From Gammaproteobacteria bacterium (GTDB taxonomy: Bacteria; Pseudomonadota; Gammaproteobacteria; JAADHQ01): a DNA stretch of 56,673 nucleotides. The stretch covers positions 1-56,673 of the forward strand of contig DRJK01000168.1 of NCBI GenBank assembly GCA_011052215.1, written 5' to 3'. A program made the position numbers and the translations under genes. Below the pieces are notes generated by a model that saw only the letters and a program-made list of their open reading frames with translations, was not told the DNA's origin and made no database searches. Shown piece by piece: positions 1-8,262 of this stretch. Position 1 is the first letter of the stretch. Each line of letters begins with the position of its first letter.

Positions 1-1340
1 CCCGTGATACAGGCAACTGTTGCATCCGGGTGTGCTATCTGTACCCCCATAGCCGCGGGTAGTCCGAACCCCATCGTACCCAGTCCGCCTGAATTGATCC
101 AGCGCCTTGGCTTATCAAACTTGTAATATTGTGCGGCCCACATCTGGTGCTGCCCAACATCCGAGGTAACAAATGCATCGCCACTGGTTATCTCATACAG
201 CTTCTGGATAACCATTTGTGGTTTGATTCGATCACTCCCGCTGTCGTATTTCAAACAATCCTTCGACTTCCATTCATCGATCTGCTCCCACCAGTTGGCA
301 AGTTCGGTACTATCCGGCTTCTGCTTGCTGCCCCTGGCGACCTTGATCATGTCCTGTAACACAGCCATGACTCCACCTACAATCGGAATATCGACCTTGA
401 CATTTTTTGCAATGGAGGCAGGGTCAATATCGACATGAATAATCTTTGCCGTTGGGCAGAACTTTTCAATATTACCTGTAACACGGTCGTCAAAACGTGC
501 GCCAATCGCAACAAGAACGTCACAATGATGCATTGCCATATTGGCTTCATAGGTACCGTGCATACCCAACATGCCGAGAAACTGCCGGTCAGTGGCCGGG
601 TAGGCCCCCAGCCCCATCAACGTGTTCGTGATAGGGAAGTTCAGCATACGAATCAGTTCGGTCAGTTCATCACTGGCATTATCCAGAATAACGCCACCAC
701 CGGTGTAAACCATCGGACGTTTTGCACCCGTCATTAATTCAATAGCACGTTTAATTTGCCCGATGTGGCCTTTCACGACCGGATTATAGGAACGCATCGA
801 AACCTTCCGGGGGTAAAAATACTCGGTACGCTCGGCGGTAATATCCTTGGGTATATCGACAACAACCGGACCAGGCCGGCCTGTTGTCGCGACATAGAAT
901 GCCTTTTTGATCGTGGTCGCCAGTTCCCTGATATCCTTGACCAGAAAATTATGCTTGACGCAAGGACGAGTGATGCCGACGGAATCAACTTCCTGGAATG
1001 CATCATTACCGATCAGACTGGTTGGAACCTGGCCGGTGAAAACAACCATGGGTATGGAATCCAGATAGGCTGTGGCGATACCCGTTACCGCGTTCGTCGC
1101 TCCGGGGCCTGACGTTACGAGGACAACCCCGGGCCTGCCTGTTGACCGGGCATAACCGTCTGCGGCATGGGTTGCCGCCTGCTCATGCCGGACAAGAATA
1201 TGCCTGACCTTGTCCTGTTTGAAAAGGGCATCATAAATATGGAGAACGGCACCGCCCGGATATCCAAAAATACAATCAACCCCCTCGTCAGCGAGGCTGC
1301 GGGCGAATATCTCGGCACCGGTTATTTCAACTTTACTCAT
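1..1340 (-). CDS. ilvB: Acetolactate synthase large subunit, 5' portion (cut by window edge)
   Basis: ThDP-dependent enzyme that condenses two pyruvates, or pyruvate plus 2-oxobutyrate, in the first common step of Val/Leu/Ile synthesis in the cytoplasm. The minus-strand frame from ATG at 1340 reads [16 protein letters not shown] and stays open to position 1, giving about 446 residues of a protein usually near 570-590. Visible are the N-terminal ThDP-family segment [13 protein letters not shown], the catalytic Glu53 in [16 protein letters not shown], and the central nucleotide-binding region. The C-terminal ThDP/Mg-binding part lies beyond the window. The start is firm because an in-frame TAG lies just upstream. 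ilvN/ilvH and ilvC would be expected downstream, outside the window. The family is certain; the choice between ilvB and ilvI is not. Confidence 0.95.
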   Translation of the reverse strand, partial: MSKVEITGAEIFARSLADEGVDCIFGYPGGAVLHIYDALFKQDKVRHILVRHEQAATHAADGYARSTGRPGVVLVTSGPGATNAVTGIATAYLDSIPMVVFTGQVPTSLIGNDAFQEVDSVGITRPCVKHNFLVKDIRELATTIKKAFYVATTGRPGPVVVDIPKDITAERTEYFYPRKVSMRSYNPVVKGHIGQIKRAIELMTGAKRPMVYTGGGVILDNASDELTELIRMLNFPITNTLMGLGAYPATDRQFLGMLGMHGTYEANMAMHHCDVLVAIGARFDDRVTGNIEKFCPTAKIIHVDIDPASIAKNVKVDIPIVGGVMAVLQDMIKVARGSKQKPDSTELANWWEQIDEWKSKDCLKYDSGSDRIKPQMVIQKLYEITSGDAFVTSDVGQHQMWAAQYYKFDKPRRWINSGGLGTMGFGLPAAMGVQIAHPDATVACIT

Positions 1341-1405
1341 ATCCTGCTATCTGCAATCAAGCCATCATAATCCGGCAATCTGGTCAGAAAGGCCTTAACC
1401 TGCAT
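1337..1405 (-). CDS. Possible 22-residue leader peptide coupled to ilvB
   Basis: A short minus-strand ORF ([22 protein letters not shown]) is preceded by AGGTGG about 8 nt upstream of its ATG. Its TGA overlaps the ilvB ATG in the arrangement ATGA. Six of 22 residues are Leu, Ile or Val. The overlap suggests translational coupling to ilvB. It lies after the hairpin at 1451-1476, so it is not a classical pre-terminator leader. It could be chance; there is no family evidence. Confidence 0.35.
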   Translation of the reverse strand: MQVKAFLTRLPDYDGLIADSRI

Positions 1406-1450
1406 ATCTCGCCACCTGACAGGAAACGTGGGTTAAACCACGAAATTAAC

Positions 1451-1476
1451 GAAAAACGCCCTCATAAACGGGCGGT
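1451..1476 (-). terminator. Attenuator-like hairpin upstream of ilvB
   Basis: On the minus strand CGCCC and GGGCG pair around an 8-nt loop (GTTTATGA) and are followed by TTTTTC, as in a short intrinsic terminator. It lies about 110 nt before the ilvB start, between gene and likely promoter. A mini-ORF on the same strand (ATG at about 1496, MFKGLDGTARL) stops inside the hairpin loop. A second small hairpin (CGTGG/CCACG) follows. The position suggests transcription attenuation, known for ilv operons; that role is inferred. Confidence 0.45.
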
Positions 1477-1687
1477 TCCATCTAATCCTTTAAACATTAG
1501 AAATTACTGTTATTGCACCTGAAGGTCAAGAAAAATAACAAAAAAATCTTACAAGTTAGTAGAAATAACCGGTTTCATCGAAAAAGCCGACTTAACCCAC
1601 ACAAATATCGGGATTATGCCCTTGCCATCACCCTGTATTGTCTCATAATCTGTCTTAGTGGCTGTTTATGTATGAAGGATAAAAAAC

Positions 1688-2146
1688 ATGTTTAACTTTT
1701 CAAGGCTTGGCCTTGCTTTAATAACAGGATTATTGCTGTCAGCAACTGCTTCGGCCGGGATTTATAAGTGGACGGATGCCTCCGGTAAAGTACACTACAC
1801 CGACCAACCGCCTTCCGGCAAAAAATCCCAGGCCCTGAACCCGAATACGGCATTACCTGACAGCGCACAGGATGCCCGCAAAAATCTTGGCATAAGGGAG
1901 CAGCAGTTCATCAAAAACCGCGAAGAACGCCTGAAAAAAGAGACGGCGGCTAAACAGAAAAAACTGGCTGAAAAGCAACGCAGGAAAGATTGCGTGAAAC
2001 TTCGCCACAACCTGCAGGTCTACCTGACCAGAAACAGGGTCGCGACCATCGTTGATGGCAAGAGTGTCGTGGTTCCGTATGAAGAACGTGTGAAGAAAAT
2101 GGAAAAACTGCGGGTACAGATAGAGAGGTCCTGCGAAGGATTTTAA
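1688..2146 (+). CDS. DUF4124 domain periplasmic protein
   Basis: A 152-residue protein with a clear signal peptide (MFNFSRLGLALITGLLLSA, then TASAG) and an N-terminal DUF4124 segment IYKWTDASGKVHYTDQPPSG at about residues 25-44. The rest is a charged, Lys/Arg/Gln-rich probable coiled coil (about 70-115) ending in a short Cys-containing tail. AAGGA about 8 nt upstream supports the ATG. DUF4124 is common in gammaproteobacterial exported proteins, and its function is unknown. A smaller DUF4124 protein is encoded two genes on, at 2537. A periplasmic location is inferred from the signal peptide. Confidence 0.85.
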   Translation: MFNFSRLGLALITGLLLSATASAGIYKWTDASGKVHYTDQPPSGKKSQALNPNTALPDSAQDARKNLGIREQQFIKNREERLKKETAAKQKKLAEKQRRKDCVKLRHNLQVYLTRNRVATIVDGKSVVVPYEERVKKMEKLRVQIERSCEGF

Positions 2147-2190
2147 ACAAAAAAAACGGTACTTTATTCAAGCAAACCAGCGGAGGGGAA

Positions 2191-2535
2191 ATGCCGTATC
2201 TGAAAATCAACACCAACAAATCCATCGACAAGGGTAGCGAAGAAGATATTGCCATCAAGGTATCTGCACTGGTCGCTGAGTTACTGGGAAAGCCGGAGAG
2301 TTATGTCATGACAGAAATCAACTCCGGGCGGACCATGACATTCGCCGGAAGTACAGAACCCCTTGCATACCTGGAGCTGAAGAGTATCGGTTTGCCCGAA
2401 AATAAAACCGCTGTTTTTTCCGAGTCACTGTGCGCCTTTATCCATGAAAATATGGACATTTCACCGGGTCGTGTTTATCTGGAATTTGCTGATGCCCGCA
2501 GAAACATGTGGGGCTGGAACGGCAGTACCTTCTGA
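2191..2535 (+). CDS. MIF-like tautomerase
   Basis: A 114-residue member of the macrophage migration inhibitory factor/tautomerase superfamily. Met is followed by Pro (MPYLKIN), the family's catalytic N-terminal Pro after Met removal, and the protein ends WGWNGSTF, close to the C-terminus of MIF proteins. Length matches the family (about 115). A strong GGAGG lies just upstream of the ATG. Such proteins tautomerise phenylpyruvate-type keto/enol substrates in vitro; the bacterial physiological role is generally unknown. The next gene starts one base after its stop, so the two are probably cotranscribed. Confidence 0.85.
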   Translation: MPYLKINTNKSIDKGSEEDIAIKVSALVAELLGKPESYVMTEINSGRTMTFAGSTEPLAYLELKSIGLPENKTAVFSESLCAFIHENMDISPGRVYLEFADARRNMWGWNGSTF

Positions 2536-2536
2536 T

Positions 2537-2797
2537 ATGCTGAAGAAAATACTCTGGGCCGTGGTTATCCTGATTGTTGGAGCAGCGGCCATTGCCTACT
2601 TCGACAGGGATTTCAGAAACCAGGTTCTGGAAATGACCGGACAACTGCCCACCAGCACCAAGGTATACAAATGGCAGGATAACAAGGGCATATGGCATGT
2701 CAGCAATACCCCGCCCAGGGACAAACCTTACAAGGAACAGGAATATTTACACAATACCAATGTTATACCATCATTACCTGCCCGGGAGGCCGAATAA
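2537..2797 (+). CDS. Small membrane-anchored DUF4124 protein
   Basis: An 86-residue protein with an N-terminal hydrophobic helix (residues 4-20, KILWAVVILIVGAAAIA) that probably anchors it to the inner membrane. A DUF4124-type core follows: VYKWQDNKGIWHVSNTPP at about residues 44-61. The internal ATG at 2537 is preferred over upstream ATGs in the same frame because these overlap the tautomerase and the hydrophobic helix starts here. The resemblance to the protein at 1688 suggests related roles, but no function can be given. Confidence 0.75.
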   Translation: MLKKILWAVVILIVGAAAIAYFDRDFRNQVLEMTGQLPTSTKVYKWQDNKGIWHVSNTPPRDKPYKEQEYLHNTNVIPSLPAREAE

Positions 2798-2902
2798 GCC
2801 CCGGACACCATCACGCTGATCTGTTAAAACAAATACGGTATAATACCTGAACAATCTTCCGGATTCTTTTATATATTACAACTACAGAGTTAAAGTATTC
2901 AT

Positions 2903-4618
2903 ATGCGAGTCTCACGCTTCCCCCTGTCAACTATCAAGGAAATACCCTCCGAAGCTGAAGTCATCAGCCATAAACTAATGATTCGAAGCGGCATGATACG
3001 CAAGCTGGCCTCCGGTATTTACACATGGTTGCCATTGGGCCTGAAAATACTCCGCAAGGCGGAAAATGTAGTACGAGAGGAAATGGATAATGCCGGCGCA
3101 CTGGAACTGCTGATGCCTTCTGTCCAGCCTGCCGAATTGTGGCAGGAGTCAGGCCGATGGGAAAAATACGGGCCCGAACTGCTCCGTTTTAATGACAGGC
3201 ATCAACGGGAATTCTGTTACGGGCCTACGCATGAGGAAGTCATAACCGATATAGTGCGTCATGAAATACGCAGTTACAAACAGCTTCCAGTAAATTACTA
3301 CCAGATACAGACCAAGTTCAGGGATGAGGTTCGACCCCGTTTCGGCATAATGCGTTCACGTGAGTTTCTGATGAAGGATGCATATTCATTCCACCTGACC
3401 CAGGAATCCTTGCAGCAAACCTATGACATCATGTTTGACACCTATAACCGCATCTTTAACCGGCTTGGCCTGAAATTTCGCCCAGTCGAGGCAGATACCG
3501 GCAGCATTGGTGGCAGCGCATCACATGAATTCCATGTCCTTGCCAATTCAGGGGAGGATGCCATTGCTTTTTCAAACAAAAGTCAATATGCAGCCAATGT
3601 GGAAATGGCTCCGGCCATACCCGTTGATGCCGAAAGACCCGCGCCCACAGATGGCATAAAAATAATTGATACACCCGACCAGCATAGTATTGAACAAGTC
3701 AGCCGGTTTCTTGGCGTCAACCCCGAACAATGTGTGAAAACATTACTGGTTCAGGATGATGATAACGGTGTCGTTGCACTGGTATTACGGGGCGATCATC
3801 AACTGAATGAAATCAAGCTTGCGAAAATCGAAGGTATTGCGTTACCGCTGATATTTGCATCCGAAAAACAGGTGATGGATATCGCCGGCTGTAAACCCGG
3901 CTCAATCGGACCGGTCGGTTTGAGTATTCGAATGCTGGTAGACCACAGTGCATCGAACCTGGCTGATTTTGTCTGTGGTGCCAACGAGGATGGAAAACAT
4001 TATACCGGCACAAACTGGCAACGGGATTGCACCATCACGGAAATCGTGGATATACGTAATGTTGTTGATGGTGACCCGAGCCCGGATGGGCAAGGTACGT
4101 TATCGATTGCCCGTGGTATCGAGGTCGGTCATATTTTCCAGCTTGGCACAAAATACAGCGATGCCCTGCAGGCCACGGTTCTTGATGAAAACGGAAAAAA
4201 CACCACCATAACCATGGGTTGCTATGGCATTGGCGTATCAAGGATAGTCGCATCCGCCATAGAACAGAACCATGATGATCACGGTATAATCTGGCCCGAT
4301 GCGCTGGCACCCTTCCAGCTGGCACTGATACCAATCGGTATGCACAAATCCGATGCTGTCAGGCAAGCAGTTGAACAATATTATCGGCAATGGAGTAACG
4401 CCGGCATCGAGGTTTTACTTGATGATCGCAACGTCCGGCCAGGCTTTATGTTTGCCGACATGGAACTGATCGGTATCCCGCATCGGATTGTTGTCAGCGA
4501 CAAGGGACTGGAAAAGGGAGAGCTGGAATACAAGGGAAGAACAGAAGATAAAGTATCATTTATACCGGTCGATAAGATTAAAGACTTCCTGATGGAAAAA
4601 TTGAACAAGCATGCATAA
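2903..4618 (+). CDS. proS: Prolyl-tRNA synthetase (bacterial long form)
   Basis: Charges tRNA-Pro in the cytoplasm. The 571 residues match the bacterial ProS type: an N-terminal class II catalytic core with motif 2 ([20 protein letters not shown], about residues 136-155), a YbaK-like editing insertion (about 230-390) and a C-terminal anticodon-binding domain (ALIPIG onward, about 470-571). Motif 3 appears as [17 protein letters not shown]. The start region [20 protein letters not shown] is typical. A TATAAT lies at 2839-2844 with no good -35. The stop overlaps the next ORF by 8 nt. Confidence 0.97.
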   Translation: MRVSRFPLSTIKEIPSEAEVISHKLMIRSGMIRKLASGIYTWLPLGLKILRKAENVVREEMDNAGALELLMPSVQPAELWQESGRWEKYGPELLRFNDRHQREFCYGPTHEEVITDIVRHEIRSYKQLPVNYYQIQTKFRDEVRPRFGIMRSREFLMKDAYSFHLTQESLQQTYDIMFDTYNRIFNRLGLKFRPVEADTGSIGGSASHEFHVLANSGEDAIAFSNKSQYAANVEMAPAIPVDAERPAPTDGIKIIDTPDQHSIEQVSRFLGVNPEQCVKTLLVQDDDNGVVALVLRGDHQLNEIKLAKIEGIALPLIFASEKQVMDIAGCKPGSIGPVGLSIRMLVDHSASNLADFVCGANEDGKHYTGTNWQRDCTITEIVDIRNVVDGDPSPDGQGTLSIARGIEVGHIFQLGTKYSDALQATVLDENGKNTTITMGCYGIGVSRIVASAIEQNHDDHGIIWPDALAPFQLALIPIGMHKSDAVRQAVEQYYRQWSNAGIEVLLDDRNVRPGFMFADMELIGIPHRIVVSDKGLEKGELEYKGRTEDKVSFIPVDKIKDFLMEKLNKHA

Positions 4619-5198
4619 TCCTTGTAAAAAGATTTCCCTGTTATTACCGCTGTCCTGGCTGTGTCTGGTAGTGGCCAACCCTGCCTTCGCCTCACCACAA
4701 CAAATGGATGAGGCCTTGCGTACTCGCCTGGTCAAGGCCATCAACGATTCAAAAAGCTTCAATGACAAGTTCCTTGCCGAGGTCTGGTTAACCGATATGT
4801 CTCTACGCATGCGTCGATACATAAAAAACAGTGATGACAGAATCAGGATACTCAGAGTCCTGCATGAAGAATCGGCACGAGCAGATATACCGCCCGAAAT
4901 GGTACTGGCTGTCATCGAAACAGAAAGCGCCTTTAACCGATACGCCATTTCATCTGTTGGCGCCAGAGGGCTCATGCAGATCATGCCATTCTGGCTCAGG
5001 GAAATTGGCAAGCCAGGGGAAGACCTGTTTGACATACGAATAAATTTAAGGATTGGCTGTACTATTTTACGTTACTATCTGGACAAGGAAAAGAATGATA
5101 AACGAAAAGCACTTGCAAGGTATAATGGAAGTGTTGGTAAACGCAAATACTCTGACAAGGTCTTCAATGCACTAAGCAGACGCTGGTATAGACAATAA
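4611..5198 (+). CDS. Lytic transglycosylase, SLT domain
   Basis: Periplasmic muramidase-type enzyme that cleaves the MurNAc-GlcNAc bond of peptidoglycan, forming 1,6-anhydro ends. The 195 residues start with a signal peptide (to about residue 28, AFAS), then an SLT domain with IETESAFN (probable catalytic Glu105), [13 protein letters not shown] and a later ILRYYL and ALARYNGS pattern. It overlaps proS by 8 nt, so translation is probably coupled. It is followed directly by a perfect inverted repeat (5201-5286). The specific class (Mlt/Slt) was not assigned. Confidence 0.9.
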   Translation: MHNPCKKISLLLPLSWLCLVVANPAFASPQQMDEALRTRLVKAINDSKSFNDKFLAEVWLTDMSLRMRRYIKNSDDRIRILRVLHEESARADIPPEMVLAVIETESAFNRYAISSVGARGLMQIMPFWLREIGKPGEDLFDIRINLRIGCTILRYYLDKEKNDKRKALARYNGSVGKRKYSDKVFNALSRRWYRQ

Positions 5199-5200
5199 AT

Positions 5201-5286
5201 GAATATTCGGGGCCGGCGTAAAAACTCACATATATATTTGAGGTCAGAAGGGTTGCAGGGAGTTTTTACGCCGGCCCCGAATATTC
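5201..5286. repeat. 26-bp perfect inverted repeat with 34-nt loop
   Basis: The left arm 5201-5226 (GAATATTCGGGGCCGGCGTA, then AAAACT) and right arm 5261-5286 are exact reverse complements over 26 bp. The 34-nt loop begins CACATATATA. It fills the whole gap between the transglycosylase stop (5198) and the eptA start (5291), leaving no normal Shine-Dalgarno for eptA. It could be a strong terminator or a small palindromic mobile repeat. No second copy was noticed in the window. Confidence 0.8.
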
Positions 5287-5290
5287 TTTT

Positions 5291-6916
5291 ATGAATTTCA
5301 ATCCGAAAGCAACATCAACCAAAACCACGTTAACCATTGCCCTTTTTCTGGTGCTACTGGGAAATTATTCTTTCTGGAAAAATGTCATCGATGTGTTTGA
5401 TGATTTTACTTTTCATAATTCTTTATTTCTTTTTTCAATATTTATTCTGCTGGCTGCATACCTGAATATTATTTTCTCCCTGGTTAGCATCAAATATATC
5501 TTTAAACCCGTCATAATATCCATACTCATTGTATCGTCCTTCAGTGCCTACTTCATGGACTCATACGGTGTCATGATTGATAAGACCATGATGCGAAATG
5601 TACTGGAAACGGATGTCACCGAGTCTTATGAACTATTAAATTTTAAAATGCTCTATTACTTCGTCATCATCGGGTTACTGCCATCACTTATCATCATTAG
5701 AACCAATATAATCTACAAACCATTTCTCAGGGAATCCATCACCCGGATCGGTATTATTTTACTCAGCTTTGCCATATTTGCGTCATGTGCCTTTATTTTC
5801 TACAAGGACTACGCATCGCTGGCAAGAAACAACAGACATTTGCGCCACCTCATAAACCCGACCAATTTTCTTAATGCTATTCATTCGATTATAAAATCAC
5901 ACATGGATAGCGGTGACACCATTCTCAAACCTGTGGGTATGGATGCCACGCTGGCAAAGACATGGCAACAGCGAGGGAAAAAAACACTCACTATTCTGGT
6001 GCTTGGAGAAACAGCCAGGGCCCGTAATTTCTCATTAAATGGTTATAAAAGGGACACCAACCCGATGCTGGCCAGGGAAGATATTATTAATTTCAGCAAC
6101 GTCTACTCATGCGGCACTGCTACAGCCAGCTCGCTTCCATGCATGTTTTCTCATCTTGGCAGACGCTCCTTTAGTGTCAAAAAGGCCAGGGGATATGAAA
6201 GTGTGCTGGATGTTTTATCACATGCCGGGATAAGCGTCCTGTGGCGTGATAATAACTCCGGTTGCAAGGGCACGTGTGACAGGGTTCAGAGTGAAAATAT
6301 GGTAAACCTGAATGTCAAGAAATTCTGCAGCACTGGAGAGTGTCATGATGAAATTCTGTTATACCGACTGCAGGCGTTTATTGACAAATTACAAACCGAT
6401 GCCTTTATCGTTTTACATCAAAAGGGAAGTCATGGCCCTGCCTATTACCTCAGGTATCCGGAAAAATTCAAAAAGTTTACCCCCATATGCGAAACAAACC
6501 AGTTACAGGACTGCAAACGAAATGAAATAGTCAATACATATGATAATACAATTCTTTACACGGATTATTTTATTTCACGCGTTATATCTCTACTAAAGAA
6601 AAATACTAAACAGTTTAATACGGCCATGCTGTATATCTCGGATCACGGTGAATCACTGGGCGAAAGAAACATCTACCTGCATGGCATGCCCTACCTCATT
6701 GCACCCAAGGTACAAAAACATATACCCTTTGTTTTATGGTTTTCAAGGGAATTCGAAACAAATCTTGGTATTGACAAGGCATGTCTGCAACAAAAGAGCA
6801 ATGAGAAATTTTCACATGATAATCTGTTTCACTCGGCCCTGGGACTAATGGATGTTAGAACAGATGTGTATAATAAAAAACTGGATATCTTTTCCAATTG
6901 CAGAAAGACTCTGTAA
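5291..6916 (+). CDS. eptA: Phosphoethanolamine-lipid A transferase (EptA/MCR family)
   Basis: Inner-membrane enzyme that moves phosphoethanolamine from phosphatidylethanolamine to lipid A, lowering envelope negative charge. The 541 residues match the family: about five transmembrane helices (to about residue 175) and a periplasmic sulfatase-fold domain. Residues aligning with known zinc and catalytic positions are Glu240 (LGETARARN), nucleophile Thr278 (CGTATASSLPCMFS), the GSHGP motif, and Asp451-His452 (SDHGESLGE). Several Cys in the soluble part fit the family's disulfides. Its ATG lies 5 bp after an inverted repeat and lacks a recognisable ribosome-binding site. Substrate is inferred from family. 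Confidence 0.92.
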   Translation: MNFNPKATSTKTTLTIALFLVLLGNYSFWKNVIDVFDDFTFHNSLFLFSIFILLAAYLNIIFSLVSIKYIFKPVIISILIVSSFSAYFMDSYGVMIDKTMMRNVLETDVTESYELLNFKMLYYFVIIGLLPSLIIIRTNIIYKPFLRESITRIGIILLSFAIFASCAFIFYKDYASLARNNRHLRHLINPTNFLNAIHSIIKSHMDSGDTILKPVGMDATLAKTWQQRGKKTLTILVLGETARARNFSLNGYKRDTNPMLAREDIINFSNVYSCGTATASSLPCMFSHLGRRSFSVKKARGYESVLDVLSHAGISVLWRDNNSGCKGTCDRVQSENMVNLNVKKFCSTGECHDEILLYRLQAFIDKLQTDAFIVLHQKGSHGPAYYLRYPEKFKKFTPICETNQLQDCKRNEIVNTYDNTILYTDYFISRVISLLKKNTKQFNTAMLYISDHGESLGERNIYLHGMPYLIAPKVQKHIPFVLWFSREFETNLGIDKACLQQKSNEKFSHDNLFHSALGLMDVRTDVYNKKLDIFSNCRKTL

Positions 6917-7014
6917 CCATCTGCATATCAAATACCCCCTCAGAACAGGCAGTATAATGAAGACCCATGAAAGGAACCGTTAGGTATCTTTCTATCCCGC
7001 TCAAATCCATAACT

Positions 7015-7122
7015 CAGCCGCAAATGGACGCAAATACCCGCAAATATTTTATTTCCTAAACCCTTGTTTCCCGCGTATGGGCACAAATAGACATTATCAA
7101 TATTTGCGCCCATTTGCGGCTG
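7015..7122. repeat. 22-bp inverted repeat in the eptA-acyP gap
   Basis: The gap 6917-7215 has no convincing gene. It holds an inverted repeat, 7015-7036 (CAGCCGCAAATGGACGCAAA, then TA) against 7101-7122, with one mismatch and a 64-nt spacer. A small hairpin (ACCGCCTGAGGCGGT) lies near 7163-7177. It sits between convergent genes, so it could help terminate both, or be a decayed palindromic repeat. ORFs here look accidental. Confidence 0.6.
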
Positions 7123-7215
7123 TCTCTTTACATGCCGTAACGGCTGAGCCTCTTTGTGTCTCACCGCCTGAGGCGGTAACTTGCCTGCTTTTAATTCATC
7201 GTGACATCGGCTTGA

Positions 7216-7485
7216 TTATTTCACAACAAAGCCCGAAATATTCTCATATTCAAGATTTTCGAGCTTCACATCTTTGACGATGGCCATTTTCGGGCCTTCC
7301 CCTAACCAGTGACAGAACAAATCAACTTTACCACTATCACCACTGACCATAACTTCAACTGAGCCATCCGGGAGGTTTTTTACCCAGCCCGATACGCCGG
7401 TTTCGTATGCCTTTCTCTGCGCCGAGTCCCTGAAAAACACGCCCTGAACCCGCCCATGTACAATACAGTGTCTACGGATTTTCAT
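7216..7485 (-). CDS. acyP: Acylphosphatase
   Basis: Small cytoplasmic enzyme that hydrolyses carboxyl-phosphate bonds such as those in acetyl phosphate or carbamoyl phosphate. The 89-residue length is standard. The substrate-binding loop GRVQGVFFRDSAQ contains catalytic Arg19, and GWVKNLPDGSVEV contains catalytic Asn37. The start overlaps the stop of the upstream adaptor gene by 4 nt, so it is the last gene of the TolC-HlyD-acyP set. A link between acyP and export is not established. Confidence 0.93.
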   Translation of the reverse strand: MKIRRHCIVHGRVQGVFFRDSAQRKAYETGVSGWVKNLPDGSVEVMVSGDSGKVDLFCHWLGEGPKMAIVKDVKLENLEYENISGFVVK

Positions 7486-8255
7486 GGCAGTATGATTAAT
7501 GCAGGCTGGCCTTTCCTGAAGCCTCCATGAACCGTCTCAAATACAACGTCCAGAAAATAAAGAGGAACCCTGGACTGTCCCGATGGCTCCTGTCCCAGCC
7601 TGGCTATCTTGCCTGAAAATGTCTTTCCTGATGCCTTGATACTCAGGGGATCACCGGCCTTCAACCCTCGCAAAACTTCTGCCTCCAGCTGCGCGCGTGC
7701 AACCATGTGCGTGTTGTCGGCAACAACAATCAGCGTGTTGGCCTGCATATTACTGACAACGGTTTGACCATTATTGGCAAATTTCTGCACGACCATACCG
7801 TTGACCGGGGATCGAATAACACTGTATTCCAGGTCAAGTTTTGCCAGCACAACTTCAGCACGGGCTTCACGCAGTTGTGCATCCGCCTTGCTGAATTCGA
7901 TATTGATCAACTGCTGGTCATGGACTGATATTGAGCTTCGGTCAAACAATTCTTGCCCCCGAACCTTTTCGCGTTCAGCTTCTGCAAAGGTCTCGGTTGC
8001 TCGCACCAGCACACCCTTTGCCTTTGTTATACGGGCACGAAAACTTCTGTCGTCCAGAGTAACCAGTGTCTGCCCTTTTTTAACCTGATCACCCACATCA
8101 ACATGAACCTGCCTTACAATTCCCGACACCGGTGTTGACAGCTCGATGCGCTGAAACCAGTCCAGTACCGCAGGGCGATCACCCGCCAGGCTGAAACCGG
8201 AGAAGATACTTAAACACACCAGCAATATGGCCTGTAATGATATTATACTTTTCAT
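7482..8255 (-). CDS. HlyD/RND-type periplasmic adaptor protein
   Basis: A 257-residue membrane-fusion protein expected to bridge an inner-membrane pump and an outer-membrane channel. After a signal peptide (to about residue 24) comes a lipoyl/barrel-sandwich half (STPVSGIVRQVHVDVGDQVK), an alpha-helical hairpin rich in Ala/Glu/Arg (about 75-145), the second lipoyl half (IRSPVNGMVVQKFANNGQTV) and a beta-barrel part. It is short for the family and lacks the usual C-terminal membrane-proximal domain. The TolC-like gene lies 7 bp upstream, but no inner-membrane pump gene is adjacent. Confidence 0.85.
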   Translation of the reverse strand: MKSIISLQAILLVCLSIFSGFSLAGDRPAVLDWFQRIELSTPVSGIVRQVHVDVGDQVKKGQTLVTLDDRSFRARITKAKGVLVRATETFAEAEREKVRGQELFDRSSISVHDQQLINIEFSKADAQLREARAEVVLAKLDLEYSVIRSPVNGMVVQKFANNGQTVVSNMQANTLIVVADNTHMVARAQLEAEVLRGLKAGDPLSIKASGKTFSGKIARLGQEPSGQSRVPLYFLDVVFETVHGGFRKGQPALIILP

Positions 8256-8262
8256 AATTTAC

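Noticed and set aside
1513-1695. 60-residue plus-strand ORF before the DUF4124 gene
   Set aside because: No ribosome-binding site, low-complexity Lys/Asn-rich start and an overlap with the real gene start; it looks accidental.
2839-2844. TATAAT upstream of proS as a promoter
   Set aside because: The best -35 at 17 nt matches only 3 of 6; left out of the feature list.
6940-7164. 74-residue minus ORF in the eptA-acyP gap
   Set aside because: It runs through the inverted repeat and shows no protein-like features.
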